Of a DNA stretch of 64,000 bases, positions 35,808-44,089 are shown piece by piece. The DNA comes from Dechloromonas hankyongensis (GTDB lineage: Bacteria > Pseudomonadota > Gammaproteobacteria > Burkholderiales > Rhodocyclaceae), in NCBI RefSeq assembly GCF_022012295.1, contig NZ_JAKLTN010000004.1:62001-126000 (forward strand). The letters are read 5' to 3'. A program made the translations under genes and the position numbers. How positions within the stretch are numbered: position 1 is the first letter of the stretch; each line of letters begins with the position of its first letter. The notes below the pieces were generated by a model that saw only the letters and a list, made by a program, of their open reading frames with translations, searched no databases and had not been told where the DNA came from.

Positions 35808-36749
35808 ATGAGGCTGGTGGACACTCCCGCGTTGTACGTCATGGCAGGCTGTCTTGGAGCGGCAGGCTGCGCCGTCGATCCGCCGGCGACGCCCAAACAG
35901 TTGATCGACATGCCCATCGCGTCGGCCTACGCCGATGCGACTTTCACTCTCAACACTATGTCCTGGCGCAACCTTGTGTGCACCGGGGACGCTGACGAAT
36001 GTACGACGGGTCCGGTCGACGGCGAACGGTTCACCGGGCAGGTCAGACGGGTCGGCAGCCGCTTGCAGGAAGGCGCGCAGCGGCTCTATCCCGATCTCGA
36101 ACAGCGGATTCCGAACGTGGCCGCCGGCCGTTTCGACATCCAGGTAGTCGATGCCGACGGACCGGGCAGCAGCGCCACCGCCAACGGCCGGATTGCGCTC
36201 AATTCGGGGCTGGCTGCCGAGGCGCCCGACGATGCCTGGGTTGCCTTCGTGATCGCCCGTGAGATGGGCCACGTCATTGCCCGCCATCCGGAGGAGAGGT
36301 CGGTGTTCAGCCTGCTCGCTTCGCTCGTCATCAATATCGCCATTCCCGGCAGCGGCCTGATCAAGACCGCGATCTCGACCGCCGGCTCGGCCCTGGCCGC
36401 CGGCAGCAAGCAGACGGTGCAGGGGCGCGAGGCCGATACCATCGCCCGGCGCCTGCTCACGGCATCCGGCTATCCGTTGCGCGACGTCGCCCGCAGCCTG
36501 CAAAACACCCGGCCCCTGGCCGACGACGGCAGCTGGGCCAAGCGTTTCCGGAAGTCCGCGGCCGACCTGATGGCCGAGGCACGCACTGACGAGTCGCCGC
36601 TCCCGGCATCTCCTGGATCGCCCGCCGAAGGCCGCAAACAGGCCGCCACGCCACCCGGCGGACTGGCCTTGGCCCGCCTGCCGGCCGGCAGCCATGCGCC
36701 GAATGGGATCGACGTACCCAGCGTCCCCCTTAACAGGCCGCCGCGATGA
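35808..36749 (+). CDS. M48-like lipoprotein with altered zinc motif
   Basis: A 313-residue exported protein. Lipoprotein signal peptide with lipobox AAGC (Cys21). The M48-peptidase core is recognisable: ALNSGLAAEAPDDAWVAFVIAREMGHVIARHPEE (129-163, here in parts) and GREADTIARRLLTASGYP (206-223). The zinc-binding HExxH is RExxH (Arg151-Glu152-x-x-His155), so one of two metal-ligand histidines is missing, while the downstream EAD glutamate (Glu208) is kept. Relatives include BepA/LoiP-like periplasmic proteases and chaperones. This one is probably catalytically dead, perhaps a chaperone or decoy. The C-terminal 60 residues are Pro/Ala-rich. Confidence 0.7.
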   Translation: MRLVDTPALYVMAGCLGAAGCAVDPPATPKQLIDMPIASAYADATFTLNTMSWRNLVCTGDADECTTGPVDGERFTGQVRRVGSRLQEGAQRLYPDLEQRIPNVAAGRFDIQVVDADGPGSSATANGRIALNSGLAAEAPDDAWVAFVIAREMGHVIARHPEERSVFSLLASLVINIAIPGSGLIKTAISTAGSALAAGSKQTVQGREADTIARRLLTASGYPLRDVARSLQNTRPLADDGSWAKRFRKSAADLMAEARTDESPLPASPGSPAEGRKQAATPPGGLALARLPAGSHAPNGIDVPSVPLNRPPR

Positions 36750-36779
36750 TCGCTCCATTGCCGACTCAGGGAGGCCGCC

Positions 36780-37190
36780 ATGAAAATCCTGTTTCTGATC
36801 TTCGCGCTATTGAGCTGCGGCTGGGCGGCCGCCGAAACGGAAGACAATCGCCTGGACCAGCTGGAAGCCGCCTACAACCGGGTACAGCAGGAACAGCAGG
36901 CGGTCTTCCAGCAATTCCAGATGACCCAGGAACTGCGCCGCAACGAGCTGGAACCTCCGCCGCCACCGGGCACCGGCACCCGCCGCTACTCGGCGCTCGG
37001 CGACGACAGCCGGGCACTCGACTACGACGAGAACGTCCGCCTGCAGCAGGCACGCCAGGATCGCCTGCAACGCTACGACAAGGAAATCAGCCGCGCCTAC
37101 ACGCGCTATCTCGAACTGGCCAATCAGAAAAAGGCGCTGCTCGATCAGATGCAGACCTTGGGGCAGCCGGAGCCCGAGGCCCGACGCTGA
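36780..37190 (+). CDS. Hypothetical periplasmic coiled-coil protein
   Basis: A 136-residue protein. Signal peptide (MKILFLIFALLSCGWAAA), then two helical, Gln/Glu/Arg-rich coiled-coil segments (about 25-55 and 85-128) split by a Pro-rich linker (EPPPPPGTG). The family is not recognised. A GGGAGG ribosome site lies 6 bases upstream. It follows the M48-like gene after 30 bases on the same strand, so the two are probably co-expressed envelope proteins. Confidence 0.65.
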   Translation: MKILFLIFALLSCGWAAAETEDNRLDQLEAAYNRVQQEQQAVFQQFQMTQELRRNELEPPPPPGTGTRRYSALGDDSRALDYDENVRLQQARQDRLQRYDKEISRAYTRYLELANQKKALLDQMQTLGQPEPEARR

Positions 37191-37266
37191 GGACTGCGTT
37201 CGGCGAAAGGCGGCGGAGCGCGGGAATTCGTTTCACCCGATTCATCATTCCGAACCGGAGGCTGCC

Positions 37267-37818
37267 ATGAATCTCGATCTCGGGCGCTGGCCGATCAACG
37301 ACGATGCCGAAAGCGAACTGCGCTTCTGGGTTCAGGAGTTGTTCACCTCATTCAAGGCCGGCACCGCCGGTGCCGTGCTGGCCGGCCTGCTGGTCGCGCT
37401 GCTCTACGCCAAACTGGGTGACCATCCGATGGCCGATCTGTGGCCGGTGGCGATTGAACTCGCATTCTGGCTCGGCATGTTCGCCGGCCTGCTGTGGGGC
37501 GGCAGCAAGCGCCTCGGCATCGCCCTGGCCGCCGGCCTGCCCTGGCACAAACCGCGCAACGAAGGAGAAGAACGCGCCCGGCTGTTCGGCCAATGGGCGG
37601 CCTTCGCCGCCTGCATCGCCTTCTTCCTGTGGCTGACCGCAGAACTGGCGCCGAGCACGGGCCTGCCGGGCGCCGCGGCGCTGGCGGCTACGCTGCAGCC
37701 GATACAAACTGCCTGCTGGCTGGCCGGCCTGCTTTTTGGCGTCGTGGCCCTGACCGGCCGTCTGCGCCGCCGGCAAGGCCCTCCCTCCGACCCGACCCGG
37801 CGGGTATCGCCTCACTGA
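37267..37818 (+). CDS. Hypothetical multi-pass membrane protein
   Basis: A 183-residue protein with four likely membrane helices (about 33-53, 62-88, 108-125, 147-165) between an acidic N-terminus and a basic C-terminal tail. A Gly-rich GLLWGGSKRLGIALAAGLPW stretch sits between helices two and three. No family is recognised. CGGAGGC lies 5 bases upstream of the ATG. The 3' end overlaps the convergent lipoprotein gene by 7 bases. Confidence 0.6.
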   Translation: MNLDLGRWPINDDAESELRFWVQELFTSFKAGTAGAVLAGLLVALLYAKLGDHPMADLWPVAIELAFWLGMFAGLLWGGSKRLGIALAAGLPWHKPRNEGEERARLFGQWAAFAACIAFFLWLTAELAPSTGLPGAAALAATLQPIQTACWLAGLLFGVVALTGRLRRRQGPPSDPTRRVSPH

Positions 37819-38147
37819 TTGGACGAACTGCCCGAACTGCCGGACGGTGATCCCGATGTCGAACCGGAGCCTGTCGACGACGACGGCGACCCCGAAGTAT
37901 CGCTGGAAGAAGAGCCGGACGGAGAGCTGCTGGAACCGGGCGCCGACGGCGAAGTGGGCGTGGACGGGAGGCCGGCCGCGGGCGGCGCGCTTTCCAGCAT
38001 GCGGTCCTGGGCGGAGGGGGTGCGGGCCTGTCGTTCGCTGCCCGGCACCGAAGCGCTCGGCGAGCGGTCGCTGCGTTCGCAGGCCTGCAGCAGGGGCACG
38101 ATGAGGGCGATGGAAGCGATGGCGGTGAGGATTTGGTTTCGCATCAT
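37812..38147 (-). CDS. Ser/Gly-rich low-complexity lipoprotein
   Basis: A 111-residue protein. Signal peptide with lipobox LQAC (Cys23), then a charged spacer and a C-terminal 45-residue tract made almost only of Ser, Gly, Pro and Thr, which is surely disordered. AAGGAG lies 7 bases before a double ATG. It could tether to the outer membrane with a flexible tail. Its family is unknown and the low-complexity part makes database matches unreliable. It lies 41 bases after the MlaC-like gene on the same strand. Confidence 0.6.
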   Translation of the reverse strand: MMRNQILTAIASIALIVPLLQACERSDRSPSASVPGSERQARTPSAQDRMLESAPPAAGLPSTPTSPSAPGSSSSPSGSSSSDTSGSPSSSTGSGSTSGSPSGSSGSSSNQ

Positions 38148-38188
38148 GGTGGATACTCCTTGGCTATGGGTGATTCAAGAACGACTGC

Positions 38189-38815
38189 TCAGACCGCCGC
38201 CGGCGGCGTGCTGTCGCGGCGCCGGTTCTGCTCCTGCAAGGCCTTGAGCAAGCCGGCGATACCTCCCTTGTTCACTTCGTTGGCGAAGCTGTTGCGGTAG
38301 TTGGTCACCAAACTGACGTTGGCGACGACGACGTCGAACACTTTCCAGCCGTCGGGCGAACGCGCCAGGCTGTAATCGAGCGGAATCGGCTGGCCGCCCG
38401 GCTTGTTGATCTGCGAATGCACGGTGACCTCGTCGCCGGCAGGCGCCGGGGACAAGGGCTTGAAACTGACCGTCTGGTCGCGATAGGTGGTCAGCGTATT
38501 GGCGTAGGTGCGGACCAGCAGCGCCCGGAACTCATCGGTCAGCGCCTTGCGCTGGGCCTCGTCGGCCTGTCGCCAGGCACGGCCGACGGCGAGGCTGGTC
38601 ATGCGCGTGAAATCGAAGTGCGGCGCCACCTTCTGCTCGATCAGCGCCTCGGCCCGCTGCCGGTCGCCGGAGCGGATCGCCTTGTCCTGGCGCAGGATGG
38701 ACAGCACTTCCTCGGTCACATTGCGGATCAGCGCATCGGGGCTTTCCTGGGCCGGGGCGAAGCCCGGCAGCAGCAGAAACAGCGGCAGCAACCAGGCAAG
38801 GTACTTGCGGATCAT
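38189..38815 (-). CDS. mlaC: MlaC/Ttg2D-family periplasmic phospholipid-binding protein
   Basis: A 208-residue protein. Signal peptide (MIRKYLAWLLPLFLLLPGFAPA), then the MlaC domain: SPDALIRNVTEEVLSIL, IEQKVAPHFDFTRMTSLAVG, QRKALTDEFRALLVRTYANTL, GWKVFDVVVANVSLVTNYRN and FANEVNKGGIAGLLKAL. MlaC shuttles phospholipids between the MlaA-porin complex and the MlaFEDB transporter. No mlaFEDB is near, so this is an orphan copy. The start at 38815 is fixed by AAGGAAT 5 bases upstream; a frame extending to 38956 is non-homologous. The lipoprotein gene follows it. Confidence 0.85.
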   Translation of the reverse strand: MIRKYLAWLLPLFLLLPGFAPAQESPDALIRNVTEEVLSILRQDKAIRSGDRQRAEALIEQKVAPHFDFTRMTSLAVGRAWRQADEAQRKALTDEFRALLVRTYANTLTTYRDQTVSFKPLSPAPAGDEVTVHSQINKPGGQPIPLDYSLARSPDGWKVFDVVVANVSLVTNYRNSFANEVNKGGIAGLLKALQEQNRRRDSTPPAAV

Positions 38816-39105
38816 CGGTATTCCTTGGCAAATGGGAGGGAGAGCCGCTGCCGGTGGGCGTCCACGCGGCTGCACGGCCCTCGCAATCGGTTTCATCCTA
38901 GCCGCCCGGCCCGGCCCGGGCTGTCGGCGCCGGCCGATTCGTGCGTAGGAGCCCACCTGCGCTGATCGGCCCGGCCACTCCGCCGCCGGTTTTCTCCAAG
39001 TTCGGCGCTCTAATCGGCTTGGATCGGTGCTGCGACATTCCGTCGCAACGCGACGGTCCGCCGGCCGCCTTGCCGGCCGCCCATCCCGCTGTAGGAGGTC
39101 CCGCC

Positions 39106-39456
39106 ATGAACACTCGTGTTTCCCGCCGGTGGCTGATCGTCGCCCTGGCTGCCTTGACCATGCTGCCGCCGGCCCGGGCGGATATCGTTGCCACCGACCA
39201 ACTGGCGGCTCCCGCGCCGGTCGACGCCGAACGCGCCAAGGTCAAGACCTTCCTCGAACGTGCCACGGTTACCGAGAAACTGAAGGCCATGGGGGTCGAT
39301 AGCCTCAGCGTCGCCGACCGGGTCGACGCGATGGATGCCGAGGAAATCCACGTGCTGGCGAAGAGCATCGACAGCCTGCCGGCCGGCGGCGATTTCACGA
39401 CCACCGAAATCATCGTCATTGTCCTGCTCGCCATCCTGCTCATCGCCATCATCTAG
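39106..39456 (+). CDS. PA2779-family protein
   Basis: A 116-residue small membrane protein. N-terminal signal/anchor (RRWLIVALAALTMLPPARA), a helical body with VKTFLERATVTEKLKAMGV and VADRVDAMDAEEIHVLAKSIDSLPAGGD (in parts), and a C-terminal membrane segment (IIVIVLLAILLIAII). The LPAGGD plus C-terminal helix is characteristic of PA2779-family proteins, which are almost always encoded just before a PA2778-family cysteine peptidase, as here (3-base gap). The pair function is unknown; an immature surface or export role is guessed. GTAGGAGGT lies 6 bases before the ATG. Confidence 0.8.
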   Translation: MNTRVSRRWLIVALAALTMLPPARADIVATDQLAAPAPVDAERAKVKTFLERATVTEKLKAMGVDSLSVADRVDAMDAEEIHVLAKSIDSLPAGGDFTTTEIIVIVLLAILLIAII

Positions 39457-39459
39457 CCC

Positions 39460-40392
39460 GTGGCTCGTTACGGCCGTTTCTGGCTTGCCGCCGGCTGCCT
39501 GCTGCTGGCCGCCTGCGGCATCATCCTGCCGATCGCCGACAGCGGTCCGGACGATGCGCGGCCGCCGTTCGTCGAACTGGCCAACGTCCCTTTCCACCCG
39601 CAGGCCGCCTACCAGTGCGGGCCCGCCGCCCTGGCCACGGTGCTTGGCGCTGCCGGCGTCGACCGCCGGCCGGACGACCTGCGCGGCGCGGTCTTCCTGC
39701 CCGGACGCCAGGGCAGCCTGCAGGCCGAACTGCTCGCCGCCACGCGCCGTTCGGGGCTGCTGCCCTACGTCCTCGACCCGGCGCCGGCAGCCCTCTTCGC
39801 CGAACTGGCGGCCGGCCATCCGGTACTGGTGTTGCAGGACACCGGATGGCTGGTGACGCGCTGGCATTACGCCGTGGTGGTCGGCTACGACCTGCCGCAA
39901 GGCCAGATCATCCTGCGCTCGGGAACGACGGCCCGGCAGGTGACTAGCATCGACCGCTTCGACCGGAGCTGGGCGAAATCCGGGCGCTGGGCCTTTGTCG
40001 CCCTGCAGCCGCAGGATTTGCCGGCCGGCGCCACGCCGGAACGCCTGGTCGCGGCCGCCGCGGCGCTCGAAAAAGTGGCCGCGCCGGCGGCGCTGCCCGC
40101 CTACACGGCCGCCCTCGCACGCTGGCCGGGCAATCTGGCGGTGCGCCTGGCCCTCGGCAACGCCGCCTACGGGCGCCACGACCTGGCCGCCGCCGAGGCT
40201 GCCTATCGCCAGGCCATCCACGAGCACCCGGAGGCCGGCGACGCCTGGAACAACCTGGCCCAGACCCTGCACGAAGCCGGTCGCCCGGCCGAGGCGCAGG
40301 CCGCGGCGGAACGGGCCGTCGGCCTGGGCGGGCCGCGCCAGGGCCTGTACGAAGCGACGCGTGCCGCCATCGCCGGCGAGCCGCCGCCCTGA
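39460..40392 (+). CDS. PA2778-family cysteine peptidase (C39-like) with TPR repeats
   Basis: A 310-residue lipoprotein: signal with lipobox LAAC (Cys19). A C39-like peptidase domain (about 40-180) has the catalytic Cys in YQCGPAALATVLGAAG and His in WHYAVVVGYDL; the next acidic residue is in RSGTTAR context. Tetratricopeptide-like repeats fill the C-terminus (about 205-300: LALGNAAYGRHDLAAAEAAY, DAWNNLAQTLHEAGRPAEAQ). C39 peptidases cut double-Gly leader peptides, but the substrate here is unknown. GTG start, 3 bases after the PA2779-family stop, so the two are co-translated. Confidence 0.85.
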   Translation: MARYGRFWLAAGCLLLAACGIILPIADSGPDDARPPFVELANVPFHPQAAYQCGPAALATVLGAAGVDRRPDDLRGAVFLPGRQGSLQAELLAATRRSGLLPYVLDPAPAALFAELAAGHPVLVLQDTGWLVTRWHYAVVVGYDLPQGQIILRSGTTARQVTSIDRFDRSWAKSGRWAFVALQPQDLPAGATPERLVAAAAALEKVAAPAALPAYTAALARWPGNLAVRLALGNAAYGRHDLAAAEAAYRQAIHEHPEAGDAWNNLAQTLHEAGRPAEAQAAAERAVGLGGPRQGLYEATRAAIAGEPPP

Positions 40393-40433
40393 ACGGCGCC
40401 ACGGCAATCGGCCTGGATAGGTAAGGAAGCCCG

Positions 40434-41069
40434 GTGCTGCGCGTCGCCATCGTCGATGACCACGAAATCGTGCGGGCCGGTTTCCGCGAAATGCTGGCCG
40501 ACGAATCGGGGATCGCCATCGCCTTCGAAGCGGCGTCCGGCGAGGAGGCGCTGGCCCGCCTGCCGGGCAGCGCCTGCGACGTGCTGCTGCTCGACCTGGC
40601 CCTGCCCGGGCAGAGCGGGGTCGATGTGCTGCGCACCCTGCGCCAGCACCATGTCGATCTGCGCGTGCTGGTGCTCACCGGCTATCCCGAGGAACGCTAC
40701 GCGCTGACCATGATCCGCCACGGGGCCGACGGCTACCTGAGCAAGGAATGCGGCCAGGCGGAACTGCTGCAGGCGGTGCGTACCGTAGCCCAGGGGCGCC
40801 GCTACCTGTCGCCGTATGTCGCTGAACTGCTGGCCGGCCGGGTCGCCGGCACGGTCGCCGAAGCGCCGCACCAGCAGCTGTCCGAGCGCGAACTGCAGGT
40901 CTTCCTGCGCCTCGCCCAGGGACAGTCGGTGTCGAAAATCGGCACTGTCCTGCACCTCAGCGTCAAGACCGTCAGCACCTATCGCTCCCGCCTGCTCGAA
41001 AAGCTCGGCGTCGAGAGCAACGCCGAACTGGCCGCCTACGCGCTGCGCAACGGCCTGCTGGTCGAATGA
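40434..41069 (+). CDS. NarL/FixJ-family response regulator
   Basis: A 211-residue regulator. It has a receiver (IVDDHE at 6-11, phospho-acceptor Asp54 in LLLDLALPGQSG, Lys in GYLSKEC) and a LuxR-type helix-turn-helix (LSERELQVFLRLAQGQSV, LSVKTVSTYRSRLLEKL). GTG start with AAGGAAG 5 bases upstream. It overlaps the receiver-only gene by 4 bases (ATGA). The convergent HisKA_3 kinase at 41.4-42.8 kb is the likely partner. Confidence 0.9.
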   Translation: MLRVAIVDDHEIVRAGFREMLADESGIAIAFEAASGEEALARLPGSACDVLLLDLALPGQSGVDVLRTLRQHHVDLRVLVLTGYPEERYALTMIRHGADGYLSKECGQAELLQAVRTVAQGRRYLSPYVAELLAGRVAGTVAEAPHQQLSERELQVFLRLAQGQSVSKIGTVLHLSVKTVSTYRSRLLEKLGVESNAELAAYALRNGLLVE

Positions 41070-41473
41070 GGCCAGGCATGGGCAAAGCCGGCCGCCCGCC
41101 GCTCAAGGTCGTCCTCATCGAGGATTCTCCGCTCGTCCGCCAGACGCTGGGCGACGTGCTGGGCGAACTGGCCGGCGTCCAAGTGGTGGGCGGCGCCGCC
41201 GACGAACATTCGGCGCTGGAGCTGCTGCAGCACCAGCAGCCCGACCTGGCCATCGTCGACCTCGAGTTGCGCAGCGGCAGCGGCCTCGGCGTGCTGCATG
41301 CCCTGGCGCGGACCCCGGAACGCTTCGGCTGGCCGCGCGCCGTGATCTTCTCCAACCACGGCCAGCCGCTGGTCCGCGAACGCTGTTTCGCCCTCGACGT
41401 CGATCGCTTTTTCGACAAGGCGACCCAGCTGGCCGAACTGGTCGCCTACGTGCGCGCCGCCGCATCGGGCTGA
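41066..41473 (+). CDS. Stand-alone receiver-domain protein
   Basis: A 135-residue single-domain response regulator: VVLIEDS (15-21), phospho-acceptor Asp65 in AIVDLELRSGSG, Ser/Asn in IFSNHGQP and Lys118 in RFFDKATQ. It has no output domain, so it may act as a phosphate sink or shuttle between the kinase and the NarL regulator, with which its start overlaps by 4 bases. Its 3' end overlaps the end of the convergent kinase gene by 28 bases. An ATG 12 bases further in is an alternative start. Confidence 0.87.
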   Translation: MRPGMGKAGRPPLKVVLIEDSPLVRQTLGDVLGELAGVQVVGGAADEHSALELLQHQQPDLAIVDLELRSGSGLGVLHALARTPERFGWPRAVIFSNHGQPLVRERCFALDVDRFFDKATQLAELVAYVRAAASG

Positions 41474-42834
41474 ACGCTGTTCTCGACGGCCGGCGGCAAC
41501 GGGATGTGGGCGACGATGCGGGTCCCCTGGCCGGGCTGGCTGGTCACCGAAAAATCGCCGGCGCACATCTGGACGCGGTGTTTCATGCCGATCAGCCCGT
41601 GCTGCCGACCGCGCACCCAACCGGTGCGGAAGCCGGCGCCGTCGTCGGTGACGACCAGTTCGAGCTGCCCGGCGGCGATGTGCAGCGACAGATGCACCTG
41701 GCGGGCCGCGGCATGCTTGCGGATATTGGTCAGCGCCTCCTGGGCGATGCGGTAGAGGGCCAGCGCCGTCGCCGGGGGCAGCGCCACGTTGTCTTCCGGC
41801 AGATCGAGGGTGAATTTTTCGCTGCCTCCTTCGGCGAATTCCTCGCCGAGCAGGCGCAGCGTGCTGACCAGGCCGAGGGCTTCGAGCAGCGGCGGGCGCA
41901 GGCCGTCGATGATGCGTCGCTTGAGCGCGATGCCGCGGTCGAGTATGCCTTCCAGCCGCGCCAGGTGCTCGTGCAGCGGCACGCCCTCGACCTCGGCTAT
42001 CTTGCGGATCAGCCATCCCGACTCCATCTTGGCTGCCGTCAGCAGGGCGCCCAGTTCGTCGTGCAACTCGCGCGCCAGGCGTTGCTTCTCGGCCTCGCGG
42101 GCATTGGTCAGGTAGCTCGCCAGGTCGCTCAGTTCGGCCGTGCGCTCCTGGACCAGCGCATCGAGGCGCTGGTTCTCGGTGCGCAGCAAGCTGGCGATCT
42201 CGCCGCGCAACTTGAACTGGCGTTCGACGAAGAAGAACACCACGGCCATCAGCACCAGGACGCCGGTCGCCAGCGTCAACACCACCCAGCGTGTGCGCTC
42301 GACGTGGCGCGTCGAACGCTCGAAGGAAACCCCGGCTTCGTCAGCCAGCATCGCCTTGAGTCCGTAGATGCGCTCACGGATGCGGTCGGTGTAACGCTTG
42401 CCCTGGATGCGGGTTTCCTCGCCGGCGATGCCGCGGTCGACGGCGGTGTCGAGGCTGCGCAGCTTGATCACGACGAGGCCGGTCAGATCGGCCAGCGCCT
42501 CGTCGTTGGCCGGATCGCCTTCGAGATCGCGGTGGATGTCGTCCAGCGTCTGGTGCACGGTGGCGAGGATCTTCCGGTAAGGCTCGAGATGGGTGCGGTT
42601 GCCGCTCAATAGATAGCCACGCACGGCGCTTTCGGCATCCATGAGCTGGATCAGCAGGCTGTCGAGATGCTCGACGCGGGCCGCCTGCTGGCGCAAGTCA
42701 CCCAGCGCCCGCAGGCTGGCGGTGCCCTGCCAGTGGCTCGAGCCGAGCAGCAGCAACACGAAGGCGCAACCCAGCGCGAGCAGCAGATGGTGCCAGTTGC
42801 GGGCCAGGCGCCCGCTAGGCCGCGGCGGGGGCAT
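41446..42834 (-). CDS. CHASE3 sensor histidine kinase, HisKA_3 type
   Basis: A 462-residue membrane kinase. Membrane helix (about 18-34), periplasmic CHASE3 domain (40-180; LIQLMDAESAVRGYLLSG), second helix (WVVLTLATGVLVLMAVVFFF), coiled coil, HisKA_3 with phospho-His in RELHDELGALLTAAKMESG, and HATPase (RIAQEALTNIRKHA, DDGAGF, HGLIGMKHRV). GGGAGGAAGC just before the ATG at 42834 selects this start over one 36 bases upstream. The gene converges on the NarL and receiver-only genes and overlaps the latter by 28 bases, an arrangement that may couple their expression. Confidence 0.87.
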   Translation of the reverse strand: MPPPRPSGRLARNWHHLLLALGCAFVLLLLGSSHWQGTASLRALGDLRQQAARVEHLDSLLIQLMDAESAVRGYLLSGNRTHLEPYRKILATVHQTLDDIHRDLEGDPANDEALADLTGLVVIKLRSLDTAVDRGIAGEETRIQGKRYTDRIRERIYGLKAMLADEAGVSFERSTRHVERTRWVVLTLATGVLVLMAVVFFFVERQFKLRGEIASLLRTENQRLDALVQERTAELSDLASYLTNAREAEKQRLARELHDELGALLTAAKMESGWLIRKIAEVEGVPLHEHLARLEGILDRGIALKRRIIDGLRPPLLEALGLVSTLRLLGEEFAEGGSEKFTLDLPEDNVALPPATALALYRIAQEALTNIRKHAAARQVHLSLHIAAGQLELVVTDDGAGFRTGWVRGRQHGLIGMKHRVQMCAGDFSVTSQPGQGTRIVAHIPLPPAVENSVQPDAAART

Positions 42835-42982
42835 GCTTCCTCCCGCCGCCAACAGCACGGCGCCCGGCAAGCAGGACAGGTCCTACGGCAGATTCGGCTC
42901 GCTCCGACAGCCGGTCCGCGGCCCGGTCCATAGAATGAAAATTCCCGGCGGGTCTGCCGGAAGCCTGCAAAGGAGAACCACC

Positions 42983-43285
42983 ATGAACTGCAAAACCAGC
43001 CTGGCCACTCTGCTGTTTCTCGGCGCCCTGCCGCTGGCCGCGATGGCCGCCGACGCGACGCCGCCGGGCGGCAGCACGCCCGGAGCGTCGAGCACCGCCA
43101 CCGGAGGGGACGACGCAATCCCGCCGATGTTCAAGGAGCTGGATGCCAACAAGGACGGCTACGTGAGCCGCGACGAAGCCAAACGCTCGGCTGAAGTCAC
43201 CGCCCGCTTTTCGGAAATGGATACCGACCGCGACGGGCGGATCACCGTCAGCGAATTCCGCAAGGGCACGCAGCCGAAGATGTGA
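42983..43285 (+). CDS. Secreted EF-hand calcium-binding protein
   Basis: A 100-residue protein. Signal peptide (MNCKTSLATLLFLGALPLAAMAA), a short Gly/Ser/Thr linker, and two EF-hand loops: DANKDGYVSRDE and DTDRDGRITVSE, each with the Asp/Asn and final Glu ligands expected for calcium. Similar small periplasmic EF-hand proteins are common in betaproteobacteria; the role is unclear. AAGGAGAACC lies 4 bases before the ATG. A long in-frame upstream extension runs antisense to the kinase and is rejected. The upstream region has a TCCTAC word near 42886. Confidence 0.8.
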   Translation: MNCKTSLATLLFLGALPLAAMAADATPPGGSTPGASSTATGGDDAIPPMFKELDANKDGYVSRDEAKRSAEVTARFSEMDTDRDGRITVSEFRKGTQPKM

Positions 43286-43339
43286 TGCAGCGCACGGCGC
43301 GTTGCCCGCGGACAGGTCACCGGCCATGGCTGGCGACCT

Positions 43340-44089
43340 TCACGCACGCCGGCTGGTCAGGCCGGCCAGCCAGGCGCGCACGGCCCGTACGCCAGGCAGC
43401 CGGTAGCGGGCGTTGAGCGTGCCGGCGCCGACACCCACCGAAATGCCGCCGCGGTCGTTGACCAGCTGGAAGGCGTGCTCGTCGCTGCGGTCGTCCCCGA
43501 CGAAGACCGGCCGCCGGCCCCGGAAGGGTGGCTCGTCGAGGTAATCGACCAGCGTCGTGCCCTTGTCGATGCCGGCCGGCCGGACTTCCAGCACGCTTTT
43601 CCCCTGTTGCACCATGAGGCCGTGATCGGCCTCATCGACCAGTTGCAGCAGCAGGCTGTGGGCTTCGGTCGCCAACTCGGGCGCCTGCCGGTAATGCAGG
43701 GCCAGGGTCAGGCCCTTGTCTTCGAGCAGCAGCGCGGGATGCGCCGCGATGAAGGGCAGCAGCGCCACGCGGATGGCCTGCTTGGCCAGTTGCGGCGTGG
43801 CATGGCGGTGCAGTTGCCCGGCTGCATCGCGCCGTTCCAGGCCGTGCTGGCCAGCCTTGATCAGTGCCGGCAGGGCGAGGCGGCGTTCGAGATCATCCAG
43901 GGCCCGGCCGCTGACCAGCGCCACCGCGCCGCCGCAGGCGGCGCGCAGATCGTCGAGCAGGATGGGCAGCGCCGCATCGACGACGATGGCGTCCGGCGTC
44001 GGCGCCAGTTCGAGCAGGGTGCCGTCGAAATCGAGAAAGTAGGCCCATTCCCGGCGGGCGGGCGGCGGCACGGCAAGTTGCTGGTTCAT
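43340..44089 (-). CDS. otsB: Trehalose-6-phosphate phosphatase
   Basis: OtsB dephosphorylates trehalose-6-phosphate to trehalose, a compatible solute. The 249-residue HAD-family protein has FLDFDGTLLEL (nucleophile Asp and Asp+2), LVSGRALDDLE, EDKGLTLALHYR and the third motif VGDDRSDEHAF. The ATG overlaps the otsA stop as ATGA, so otsA-otsB form one operon with synthase first. The product is cytoplasmic, while the synthase here is membrane-anchored. A longer in-frame start lies inside otsA and is rejected. Confidence 0.92.
   Translation of the reverse strand: MNQQLAVPPPARREWAYFLDFDGTLLELAPTPDAIVVDAALPILLDDLRAACGGAVALVSGRALDDLERRLALPALIKAGQHGLERRDAAGQLHRHATPQLAKQAIRVALLPFIAAHPALLLEDKGLTLALHYRQAPELATEAHSLLLQLVDEADHGLMVQQGKSVLEVRPAGIDKGTTLVDYLDEPPFRGRRPVFVGDDRSDEHAFQLVNDRGGISVGVGAGTLNARYRLPGVRAVRAWLAGLTSRRA

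Noticed and set aside
42641-42982. Upstream extension of the EF-hand gene
   Set aside because: The frame runs antisense to the kinase start; the signal peptide and ribosome site at 42983 mark the real start.
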